DNA from: JAAYRQ01 sp035647815
GTDB taxonomy: Bacteria; Bacillota; Syntrophomonadia; Syntrophomonadales; Syntrophomonadaceae
NCBI GenBank assembly: GCA_035647815.1
Contig: DASRMR010000031.1
Location: forward strand, 9,738-73,737
Direction of reading: 5' to 3'
Length of the DNA: 64,000 nucleotides
The notes under the pieces were generated by a model. That model was not told where the DNA came from, did no database searches, and saw only the letters and a list, made by a program, of their open reading frames with translations. Positions 18,163 through 26,031 of the stretch are shown one piece after another; position 1 is the stretch's first letter; each line of letters begins with the position of its first letter. Position numbers and translations under genes: made by a program.

Positions 18163-18816
18163 CTAATTTTTTGTACAAGCTAAGTCCAAGAAGAGCCGAA
18201 CTAAAGTAGTTTTAGTAATTCTACCTACTACCTTAAGTTTTTCCTCACCTTCTTTATCTATAAAACATTTGACAACTGGTAGGCTGTCCACCTCATGTTC
18301 TACTACTTTCCTAACTGCTTCAACTACCATTTCTTCAGCTGTTGTAGTTACAACATTTGGCATTCTAGTCATAATCACACTAACTGGAACCTTATGAATA
18401 TCTACATTGCCCATAGTTGTTTTCAAAAAATCCTTCCGAGAAACTACTCCAGTTAAATAGTTGTCTTCACCAACAATAAATACACTACCAGTATCTTCGA
18501 TAAATAATGCTACAATCGCATCATAAATACTGCTAGTCTCTTTGACCACAACCGGTAAAGATTGAATATCTTTTACTCGATATTGATTTAATATTTTTTT
18601 AACCCTATTTTCGACCCCTTCAGGTCTATAGGTATATCCTACACGAGGTTTTGCCTCTAAATAACCTGACATAGTTAAAAATGCAAGATCTGGGCGTACA
18701 GTAGCCCTAGTTAATGACAACTGTATGGCAATATTCTCGCCAGTTATAGGGCCATGTTCTTTCACAATATTTAAGATTGTTTCTTGTCTATCTGTCAACT
18801 CGATAATTTCCACCAC
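18163..18816 (-). CDS. ccpN: CcpN-like transcriptional repressor (HTH + CBS domains)
   Basis: A 217-residue protein with an N-terminal winged helix (IELTDRQETILNIVKEHG, LTRATVRPDLAFLTMSG) and two CBS domains (VVVKETSSIYDAIVALFIED and VVTTTAEEMVVEAVRKVV). It closely matches CcpN/YqzB of Bacillus, which represses gluconeogenic genes and senses nucleotides through its CBS domains. It lies just upstream of the PPDK regulator, as in Bacillus. Local control of pyruvate/PEP flux is a plausible role here, but its targets are inferred. Confidence 0.9.
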   Translation of the reverse strand: MVEIIELTDRQETILNIVKEHGPITGENIAIQLSLTRATVRPDLAFLTMSGYLEAKPRVGYTYRPEGVENRVKKILNQYRVKDIQSLPVVVKETSSIYDAIVALFIEDTGSVFIVGEDNYLTGVVSRKDFLKTTMGNVDIHKVPVSVIMTRMPNVVTTTAEEMVVEAVRKVVEHEVDSLPVVKCFIDKEGEEKLKVVGRITKTTLVRLFLDLACTKN

Positions 18817-18900
18817 CCAATTATGCTATACTTTTGGGCCAACAATTACACATTTATATATACTATATCATTTTCAAAAACATTTTTAGAATATGTCTTT

Positions 18901-20970
18901 TTAACTAACAATTTTATTGAAATCCGCAAAATTCATACATAAATCAGCAATACATTTAAGTAAGCTTAATCTAGCTGATTTCAAATTCTCATCGTCTACC
19001 ATGACCATTACAGCATCAAAAAATTCATCAATGTAAGGCCTCAATTGTATAATAATATTTAAAGCTGCTAAATAATCTCCAGAATCAAATAAACCTATAA
19101 CTCTATCCTTACGCTCAGCAAAAGCTTTATGCAAAGATATTTCACTAGGGTCTACTAATAGATTCTCATCAAAATCAGTTTGATTCCACTTTTTAGATAA
19201 ATTATAGGAACGATTAAATACTACCATAAAATCTTCAAAACCTGCAGAGTTCTTGAACTCTGTTAATATTTTACTCTTCTCAACTAATATATTAATATTA
19301 TTAGATGGAACTGCAAGGACTGCGTCAATAACATCATATGAAATATTTCGCTCCAGCATTACCCCTCTAAACCTCTGTAGTATGAAATCATATACTTCAT
19401 CAACCGTTTTTTCCTGATTATTAATAAGAGTAATATTGTCAAATGTTTGATAAGCTTTTCCTAATATAGCGGGTATATCAAGCTGTATCTCAGTTTCTAA
19501 AATTAGATTAACTAATCCCATAGCTTGTCTTCTTAAAGCATATGGATCTTGAGAACCGGTAGGTTTAATTCCTATGGCAAAAGATCCTACCATGTTATCG
19601 ATTTTTTCAGCTAAACTTAGGACTTTACCAGTATCAGTCTGAGGCATAACATCACCAGCAAATCTAGGTAAATAATGTTCTAGTATAGCTTCCGCTACTT
19701 CCTCATCTTCACCACTTTTAATAGCATAATATCTACCCATTACACCTTGTAATTCCGGGAATTCATTCACCATATTACTTACTAGATCAGCTTTACAAAG
19801 TAATGCAGCTTGCGTAATCTTACTTGGAGTACTCAGTTGGTTTTGTTCTCCTATATATAAAGCTATTTTTTCTAACCGTTTGACTTTTTCTAATAAGCTA
19901 CCTAATTTCTCATGAAATAAGACATCATCTAGTTTTTCGGTCAAATTATTTAAGGGTAACTTAGTATCTTCATTCCAAAAGAATAGGGCATCTTCTAATC
20001 TAGCTTTTAGAACTCGTTCATTACCTGCTTTGACTACATCTAAATTATAATCAGTACCATTTCGTACTCCGATAAAACCATTTAACAATTCACCTTTTTG
20101 GTTAAATACCGGAAAATACCTTTGATGTTCGATCATACTTGTAGTTAACACTTCTACTGGTACATCTAGATAAGATGTGGAAAAACTCCCGTAAAAGGCA
20201 GTCGGGTATTCAACTAGGTAGGTAACTTCTTCCAACAAACTTTCGTTTTCCATGGGACTACCATCTACTTTATCTGCTACTTCCTTTATCTGTTGCCAAA
20301 TTAGCTCTTTCCGCTTATTTTGATCAAGAATTACATAATTATCATTAAGTAGTTGAAAGTAAGAATTTATATCCTGGACTTTTAAACTTCCGGAAGACAA
20401 AAACCGATGACCATAAGTATAATTAGAACTGTTAAGATTCTCGATAGTAAAGTTCAGTAATTCATTACCGTATAATGCTAATATCCATCTAATCGGTCTA
20501 GCAAATCTTAATGTATAGTTTCCCCACCTCATAGACTTAGGAAATGAGAGTTCCGTTATTAAGTCAGTCATTATATTAGGTAAAAGATTAATAGTCTTTT
20601 CACCTTTTTCAGTTTTAGAGACGAATAAATACTGGGCACCTGCTAGCTCGCGTATCTCCAAATCTTCAAATGCTACTCCTTGACCCCTAGCAAAACCTAA
20701 TCCTGCCTTACTAGGTTGACCTTGAGCGTCATATGCAATCTCTTTTTTCGGCCCTCTATTTTCGATAACAGCATCTGTTTGTGTTTCACTTAAGTTTTCT
20801 ACATGAATAACTAAGCGTCTAGGTGTACCATAAACATCAATTTTTCCATAAACTAAACGTTTATCCTCGAATTTAGCAACTAGGTTTTTCTTTAAATCTT
20901 TAATTGCCCCTGCCATATAACCCGAAGGTAATTCTTCCACACCAATTTCTAACAATAAATCTTTTACCAT
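18901..20970 (-). CDS. glyS: Glycyl-tRNA synthetase beta subunit
   Basis: The 689-residue beta chain of the alpha2beta2 glycyl-tRNA synthetase; it supplies tRNA recognition. Signatures include DLLLEIGVEELPSGYM at the N-terminus, FPKSMRWGNYTLRFARPIRWI, EYPTAFYGSF, EHQRYFPVF, the HD-like segment LCKADLVSNMVNEFPELQG and GIKPTGSQDPYALRRQA. The C-terminus has a DALR-type anticodon-binding region. It starts 3 bases after the glyQ stop, so the subunits are made together under the T-box upstream of glyQ. Confidence 0.98.
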   Translation of the reverse strand: MVKDLLLEIGVEELPSGYMAGAIKDLKKNLVAKFEDKRLVYGKIDVYGTPRRLVIHVENLSETQTDAVIENRGPKKEIAYDAQGQPSKAGLGFARGQGVAFEDLEIRELAGAQYLFVSKTEKGEKTINLLPNIMTDLITELSFPKSMRWGNYTLRFARPIRWILALYGNELLNFTIENLNSSNYTYGHRFLSSGSLKVQDINSYFQLLNDNYVILDQNKRKELIWQQIKEVADKVDGSPMENESLLEEVTYLVEYPTAFYGSFSTSYLDVPVEVLTTSMIEHQRYFPVFNQKGELLNGFIGVRNGTDYNLDVVKAGNERVLKARLEDALFFWNEDTKLPLNNLTEKLDDVLFHEKLGSLLEKVKRLEKIALYIGEQNQLSTPSKITQAALLCKADLVSNMVNEFPELQGVMGRYYAIKSGEDEEVAEAILEHYLPRFAGDVMPQTDTGKVLSLAEKIDNMVGSFAIGIKPTGSQDPYALRRQAMGLVNLILETEIQLDIPAILGKAYQTFDNITLINNQEKTVDEVYDFILQRFRGVMLERNISYDVIDAVLAVPSNNINILVEKSKILTEFKNSAGFEDFMVVFNRSYNLSKKWNQTDFDENLLVDPSEISLHKAFAERKDRVIGLFDSGDYLAALNIIIQLRPYIDEFFDAVMVMVDDENLKSARLSLLKCIADLCMNFADFNKIVS

Positions 20971-20972
20971 CT

Positions 20973-21884
20973 CTAAGAAACCTCCCCGTCGGCTAACAAA
21001 TACTTCCTTAATTTTTCATCTTTTAACAGGGGATAACCTAAACTCTTTCGTTGTTTTACATATTCATGAGCAACCATTCTAGCTAAATTCCTTACCCTGC
21101 CAATATAACCAGTTCTCTCTGTTACACTAATAGCTCCCCGGGCATCTAATAAATTAAATAAATGTGAGCATTTTAAAACATAATCATAAGCTGGAAGGAC
21201 TAAATGCTTTGAGATTACTAGTTTAGCCTCTTCTTCACACAGATTAAACATAGTCGTAAGAGTCTTAATATCAGCTATTTCAAAATTATAGTGGGAATAA
21301 TCTACTTCCCCTTGATGGTGAATATCTGCATAACTTATGTTATCTACCCATTCAATATCGTAAACACTTTCTTGGTTTTGAATATACATAGCAATACGCT
21401 CTAGTCCATAAGTGATCTCTGCAGATACAGGATGACAATCAAAACCACCACACTGTTGGAAATAAGTAAACTGGGTGATTTCCATTCCATCTAGCCATAC
21501 TTCCCACCCTAGACCCCAAGCACCTAAAGTAGGAGATTCCCAATTATCTTCTACAAATCTAATATCATGTTTTTGGGGATCAATCCCTAGATTTTTTAGG
21601 CTATCTAAATATAAATCTATTACATTATCAGGAGAAGGTTTTAGAATTACTTGATACTGATAATAATGTTGTAAACGGTTAGGATTATCTCCATACCTTC
21701 CGTCTGTAGGCCTTCTTGAAGGTTCTACATATGCTGTCTTCCAAGGCTCAGGTCCTAAAGCTCTTAGAAACGTTGCAGGGTTCATAGTTCCAGCGCCTTT
21801 TTCCACATCATAAGGCTGTCCTATTATACACCCTTGTTTAGCCCAGTAATTCTGAAGTGCTAATATTATTTCTTGGAAATTCAC
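20973..21884 (-). CDS. glyQ: Glycyl-tRNA synthetase alpha subunit
   Basis: The 303-residue catalytic alpha chain of bacterial GlyRS. Family stretches are NYWAKQGCIIGQPYDVEKGAGTMNP (start), AYVEPSRRPTDGRYG, NRLQHYYQYQVILKPSP and AWGLGWEVWLDGMEITQFTYFQQ. It begins with GTG after GGGAGG. Transcription is controlled by the T-box leader at 22013-22245. Confidence 0.98.
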   Translation of the reverse strand: MNFQEIILALQNYWAKQGCIIGQPYDVEKGAGTMNPATFLRALGPEPWKTAYVEPSRRPTDGRYGDNPNRLQHYYQYQVILKPSPDNVIDLYLDSLKNLGIDPQKHDIRFVEDNWESPTLGAWGLGWEVWLDGMEITQFTYFQQCGGFDCHPVSAEITYGLERIAMYIQNQESVYDIEWVDNISYADIHHQGEVDYSHYNFEIADIKTLTTMFNLCEEEAKLVISKHLVLPAYDYVLKCSHLFNLLDARGAISVTERTGYIGRVRNLARMVAHEYVKQRKSLGYPLLKDEKLRKYLLADGEVS

Positions 21885-22012
21885 TAAGCTATTCCTCCCT
21901 TATTAAATAAAGATTAATCGACTGTTGGAATTAAAAAATGTTCATCGTTTGGGTCTCCACTTTGACTTATCGCAGTCTTTACTAAGAATTTATGTTTTAT
22001 AATTAAAAATAC

Positions 22013-22245
22013 AAAAAACCCGTCCTTGTACAAAGACAGGGACGGGTCTACCCGCGGTTCCACCCTGATTGGCTTTCATTTAGCCCACCTTAAGGATTCA
22101 GGCTTTACTCACCTATAAGCTTTGAATATAGGTTTTCCTCCTGTAAACTCCAAAGTGCCTACAAAAATAACTTTCTACCAGCTCCCACCCTTACTGGTTC
22201 TCTGTAAGAAAACTTTTTATTGTATTCTTCTTCATCGTTTTATTT
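22013..22245 (-). promoter_or_regulatory. Glycyl T-box riboswitch upstream of glyQS
   Basis: The conserved T-box AGGGTGGAACCGCGGG lies at 22051-22070 and is followed on the minus strand by a GC-rich terminator stem (ACCCGTCC / GGACGGGT, 22018-22047) and a T-run. Stem I has the AGAGAA and GGTGGGA apical motifs. A GGC glycine codon at 22157-22159, followed by A as in other glyQS leaders, is the likely specifier. Uncharged tRNA-Gly would stabilise the antiterminator and allow glyQS transcription. Confidence 0.93.
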
Positions 22246-22267
22246 TATGCAATTATGTTATCTTTTT

Positions 22268-22296
22268 ATTTTAACAACAGCTTATAAACATGTCAA
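22268..22296 (-). promoter_or_regulatory. Promoter of the glyQS T-box transcript
   Basis: -35 TTGACA (22291-22296) and -10 TAAAAT (22268-22273) with a 17-base spacer; it overlaps the 3' end of recO. Confidence 0.75.
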
Positions 22297-23057
22297 TTAG
22301 TTACAGATAACCTGCATTTTAATGTTTTTATAGTATCTTTAACATTTAGCCTCTGTTCTAAATAATATTCTAAATATTTCTCCAAAACTAGCTCAATTTG
22401 TCTTAAAGATCTTTCACTAATTTTAACTCTTGCTAAGATAGTAACATTAGAATGAGCTAATAACCTCAAAATAGCTAAACTCTCACCTGATATGGTTACA
22501 TTATTTCGAGTCTGTTTGGCACACACATCACAAACAGTGCCACCTTCACTAATACTTAAAAAGTTTAAATTTACATTTGACTTATTACATGAAACACACT
22601 GATCTAGAAGGGGCATGTAACCTAGTTCTTTTAACAAAGACATTTCGTAATATCTTAATAATAAAGGATTATAAGGTAATTCGGGATTATTTAAAGTTTC
22701 TAATACATTAACCGTGATTTGATAGAGTCTAGCTAGGGGAGCATTTTCCATTAATGATTTATCTAATAATTCCATGAGATATATGGTGTTTAAGCTCAGA
22801 CTAATATCGTCTCTAATAAACCCATAAAAATCTAATAACTTACCTTGAGTTATTAGACCTAATCCCCGACTTCGACTGAAGGAAAAAAAGGAATGTCCAA
22901 AAGGTTGCACACATGCCCTTAAACTACTATTTGGCTTTTTTATTCCTTTAGCTATGGCCCTGACCTTCCCTTGTCTCTCTGAAAACAATGTTACTAGTTT
23001 GTCAGCATCTTTGAAATCTATAGTTTTAATTATTATACATCTACTTTTTGAATACAC
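22293..23057 (-). CDS. recO: DNA repair protein RecO
   Basis: RecO loads RecA onto SSB-coated single strands together with RecR. The N-terminal OB fold shows CIIIKTIDFKDADKLVTLFSERQGKVRAIAKG, and the zinc-binding Cys pairs are CVSCNKSNVNL and CDVCAKQ near residues 153-178. 254 residues is usual. It begins with GTG directly after an upstream TAA in the same frame. The gene keeps the recO-era neighbourhood of Bacillus. Confidence 0.93.
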   Translation of the reverse strand: MYSKSRCIIIKTIDFKDADKLVTLFSERQGKVRAIAKGIKKPNSSLRACVQPFGHSFFSFSRSRGLGLITQGKLLDFYGFIRDDISLSLNTIYLMELLDKSLMENAPLARLYQITVNVLETLNNPELPYNPLLLRYYEMSLLKELGYMPLLDQCVSCNKSNVNLNFLSISEGGTVCDVCAKQTRNNVTISGESLAILRLLAHSNVTILARVKISERSLRQIELVLEKYLEYYLEQRLNVKDTIKTLKCRLSVTN

Positions 23058-23186
23058 TTATGACCCACTCCAAAAACCATTACTTACTTTCTTAGCTTCA
23101 TTCACCCGTAAAACTTTAATCCCAGTATGCTCAGAAATTGTATTAACATAAGCAGTAGCTTCCGCAACATTTATCCATTTATAATC

Positions 23187-23214
23187 AAAAAAAGGACTAT
23201 CTCCTTAATAGTCC
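23187..23214 (-). terminator. Terminator after deoC
   Basis: Hairpin GGACTAT / ATAGTCC with a 7-base loop, followed by seven T residues on the minus strand, immediately after the deoC stop. Confidence 0.85.
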
Positions 23215-23219
23215 TCCCC

Positions 23220-23870
23220 TTAGCTCATTCCCTCAATTATGTTTTTTGCACTACTAGTTCCTATGCGGTCTACACCTAAATTAATTAACTCTAAAGCGAA
23301 ATCCAAACCTTTTATTCCACCACTAGCTTTAACTTTTAAAGCTTCTGATTTATGTTGATTAATTATTTCAATATCCTTAACACTTACTCCTCGTGTGGCA
23401 AAACCAGTTGAAGTCTTTATGTAATCACATTCCATGCGGCTAATTAACTTAATTAAATTAATCAATTCCTTTTCAGTTAAAAGAGCAGTCTCTACTATTA
23501 CCTTCAAGACAAACTCATAAGTTTTATTTAACTCTAAAACAGATTGCAATTCTTTTTCCACTAGATTGTAATCGCCATCTTTTACAGCACCTATATTTAT
23601 GACCATATCTATTTCCTCGGCCCCATCTTTTAATGCTTGCTCAGTAGCAAAAACTTTAGTTACTATATTATCTGCGCCTAATGGAAACCCGATCACAGTA
23701 CATGTTTTTACCCCAGTATCTTTAAGTAGATTACTAGCTAGACTAACACGGTGAGCTAACACACAAACAGAAGCCATTTCATAAAACTCAGCTTCTGTAC
23801 ACAGCTCAACTATATCTTGACGACTACTATCACTTTTAAGGTTGGTACTATCTAAATATGAAGCTAACAT
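23220..23870 (-). CDS. deoC: Deoxyribose-phosphate aldolase
   Basis: DeoC cleaves 2-deoxyribose-5-phosphate to acetaldehyde and glyceraldehyde-3-phosphate in deoxynucleoside salvage. The 216-residue class I aldolase shows FPLGADNIVTKVFATEQALKDGAEEIDMVINIG, the KVIVETALLT strand and the Schiff-base Lys in YIKTSTGFATRG; KASGGIKG closes the barrel. It lies 12 bases after era and two genes after cdd, so the cluster groups two pyrimidine-nucleoside salvage enzymes. Confidence 0.96.
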   Translation of the reverse strand: MLASYLDSTNLKSDSSRQDIVELCTEAEFYEMASVCVLAHRVSLASNLLKDTGVKTCTVIGFPLGADNIVTKVFATEQALKDGAEEIDMVINIGAVKDGDYNLVEKELQSVLELNKTYEFVLKVIVETALLTEKELINLIKLISRMECDYIKTSTGFATRGVSVKDIEIINQHKSEALKVKASGGIKGLDFALELINLGVDRIGTSSAKNIIEGMS

Positions 23871-23882
23871 TGGTTCCCCCTA

Positions 23883-24761
23883 TTATCTAAAACCAAATTG
23901 GTTTAAATGTTTCTCACTACTTCGCCAATCCTTCTTGACTTTTACCCATAAATCTAAATAAACAGATGCATCTAACATTAATTCAATATCTTTTCTAGCA
24001 TTTTCACCGATAGCTTTTAACATTTGTCCATTTTTTCCTATGATAATACCTTTTTGTGAATCTCTTTCCGTGTATATTACTGCTCTTAAATATATCTTCT
24101 CATTTGGCCGGTCTCTAAACTCTTCTATTTCAACTACAATAGAATGAGGTACTTCATCACGAGTCAAAATTAATACTTTTTCCCGGATAAGTTCCGCAAC
24201 AATAAATGATGCCGGCTGATCCGTAAAATCTTCCTCTGGATAGTACAAAGGACCTTCCGGTAAATAAGCAAAAGTCTTTTCTAATAAAAGCGGGATATTA
24301 CTCCCTAAAGTCGCAGATAATGGTATGATTTCTGCGAAATTCATATATTTAGTAAAATCAGCCACATGGCTTTCGACTTTTTCTTCACTTACCAAGTCTA
24401 TTTTATTAACTATTAAAAAGACTGGTGAAGCTGCTGCTTTAAGTTGGTCAACGATAAACTTTTCTCCACCGCCAAACGGTTTTGTAACATCAATCATATA
24501 ATATATTATATCTACTTCTTTTAAACTGCGAGTAGAAACTTTGACCATATATTCTCCCAACAAATGTTTCGGCTTATGAATTCCTGGTGTATCTATAAAA
24601 ATTATCTGCCCATCAGTACTCGTATAAATTCCCTGAATCCTGTGACGAGTGGTCTGTGGCTTTTCCGAAACTATAGCTACTTTTTCGCCAATTACCGTAT
24701 TCATTAAAGTAGATTTACCTACATTAGGCCTACCTATTATACTTACAAAACCTGATTTCAC
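23883..24761 (-). CDS. era: GTPase Era
   Basis: Era binds the 3' end of 16S rRNA and couples 30S maturation to the cell cycle. The GTPase domain has the P-loop GRPNVGKST near residues 10-18, G2 PQTTRH, G3 DTPG and G4 NKID. The C-terminal KH domain carries IIIGKNGQMLKAIGENARKDIE. 292 residues is full length. Its start overlaps the cdd stop by 4 bases. Confidence 0.98.
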   Translation of the reverse strand: MKSGFVSIIGRPNVGKSTLMNTVIGEKVAIVSEKPQTTRHRIQGIYTSTDGQIIFIDTPGIHKPKHLLGEYMVKVSTRSLKEVDIIYYMIDVTKPFGGGEKFIVDQLKAAASPVFLIVNKIDLVSEEKVESHVADFTKYMNFAEIIPLSATLGSNIPLLLEKTFAYLPEGPLYYPEEDFTDQPASFIVAELIREKVLILTRDEVPHSIVVEIEEFRDRPNEKIYLRAVIYTERDSQKGIIIGKNGQMLKAIGENARKDIELMLDASVYLDLWVKVKKDWRSSEKHLNQFGFR

Positions 24762-25165
24762 ACTATGTCCCCCTCTTGTTGATTAAGAAGAAAGATTTGC
24801 GGTAACATTTCTTTTAACCTAAACTTTCTAATCTTTTCTTGTTCATCTATTACTATTATTGTCATTTCCGGCGAAAATTCAGCCAAAACTTGCAAGCAAG
24901 CTCCGCAAGGATAAGGATATCCTAATCCAGAAGCACTTATAAGGATAGTATCAAACTCTTTTTCTCCTGAAGTTACCGCCTTAAAAACGGCTATACGCTC
25001 TGCACAAACAGTTAAGCCAAATGAAGAATTCTCAACATTAGATCCAGTAAAAATATTACCCTCTTTAGTCAACAGTGCAGCACCTACACTAAACTTCGAA
25101 TAAGGACTGTAAGCGCAAAGTTCTGCTTCACGAGCTTTTTTAATGAGATTGGGAATGTTTTTCAT
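24758..25165 (-). CDS. cdd: Cytidine deaminase
   Basis: Deaminates cytidine and deoxycytidine to uridine forms. The 135-residue tetrameric type has SPYSKFSVGAALLT, the zinc site TVCAERIAVFKAV (Cys-Ala-Glu) and PCGACLQVLAEF (second Cys pair). It overlaps era by 4 bases, the usual dgkA-cdd-era arrangement of Firmicutes. Confidence 0.97.
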   Translation of the reverse strand: MKNIPNLIKKAREAELCAYSPYSKFSVGAALLTKEGNIFTGSNVENSSFGLTVCAERIAVFKAVTSGEKEFDTILISASGLGYPYPCGACLQVLAEFSPEMTIIVIDEQEKIRKFRLKEMLPQIFLLNQQEGDIV

Positions 25166-25184
25166 AATGTCCCCCTATAATTTA

Positions 25185-25538
25185 TTACCATAAGTAAGGA
25201 CCAAAAATAATAACTCCCATTATTATAGCATTAATAGCACTTAATAATACTGCACCTGCAGCTAAATTCTTAGCACTTTTGGCTAAAGGGTGATATTCTT
25301 TAGTAACTAAATCAATAGTCTTTTCTATAGCAGTATTAATAGTTTCTGCAATAACTACTAAAAATATTGTAAATAGTAGTAATGCCCACTCCCATCTATT
25401 TATGCCAAAATAACACCCTACACCTATCATCGATACTGCTGCCAGCAAATGTATTTTTAAATTACGTTCACTAGAAAAACCATATATTACACCTTGAAAA
25501 GCATAATATAGACTTTCTAATAAATTTCGTGATTTCAT
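25185..25538 (-). CDS. dgkA: Diacylglycerol kinase-family protein (undecaprenol kinase-like)
   Basis: A 117-residue integral membrane kinase with three predicted transmembrane helices. The signature VIAETINTAIEKTIDLVT holds the conserved Glu and Asn residues of the active site, and ERNLKIHLLAA is the N-terminal motif. In Gram-positive bacteria the homologue phosphorylates undecaprenol rather than diacylglycerol, feeding the cell-wall lipid carrier. It lies between ybeY and cdd. Confidence 0.94.
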   Translation of the reverse strand: MKSRNLLESLYYAFQGVIYGFSSERNLKIHLLAAVSMIGVGCYFGINRWEWALLLFTIFLVVIAETINTAIEKTIDLVTKEYHPLAKSAKNLAAGAVLLSAINAIIMGVIIFGPYLW

Positions 25539-25542
25539 CCTT

Positions 25543-26013
25543 TTACCTTTCCAACTGCACCGCTTTCATAACTTTTTCTTCTAAATCCCTCATGACTTTT
25601 TGTTCTTCCGGTACTTCGTGATCATAACCTAGCAAATGCAACATACCATGTGCAACGAGATAGCCTAATTCCCGTTCTAAACTATGATTAAACTCTTTAC
25701 TCTGCTCTAATGCCTGTTCCAAAGATAATACTATATCACCTAATACATTTACCTCGCCATCAAAATCTAAATCTGGTTCATCCTCAGTTAATTCATTCAT
25801 AGCAAAAGAAAGTACATCTGTCGATTGGTTTAGACCACGATAAATTAAATTGAGTTCTTGAATATAGCTATTATCTACGATTAAAATACTTACTTCCGTA
25901 TTTTCGGGTAATTTAGCTAATTTAGCCAAAGTTTTAATTACATTATTAATTACATTTTGCAAATCCTTATTGTAAGCAATTTTACTCTGTTGGTTGATTA
26001 TCATTATTTCCAT
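25543..26013 (-). CDS. ybeY: Endoribonuclease YbeY
   Basis: A metal-dependent RNase needed for 16S rRNA 3' maturation and ribosome quality control. The zinc motif HGMLHLLGYDH, with three His residues, is intact near the C-terminus, and LNLIYRGLNQSTDVLSF is the conserved N-terminal part. I place the start at the ATG at 26013, which has GGGTGGAG upstream; the frame opens with GTG at 26022. It ends 5 bases before dgkA. Confidence 0.95.
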   Translation of the reverse strand: MEIMIINQQSKIAYNKDLQNVINNVIKTLAKLAKLPENTEVSILIVDNSYIQELNLIYRGLNQSTDVLSFAMNELTEDEPDLDFDGEVNVLGDIVLSLEQALEQSKEFNHSLERELGYLVAHGMLHLLGYDHEVPEEQKVMRDLEEKVMKAVQLER

Positions 26014-26031
26014 AATCTCCACCCCTCTTTT

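Noticed and set aside
22021..22050. GGGACGGG sequence resembling a REP element
   Set aside because: It is the terminator arm of the glyQS T-box.
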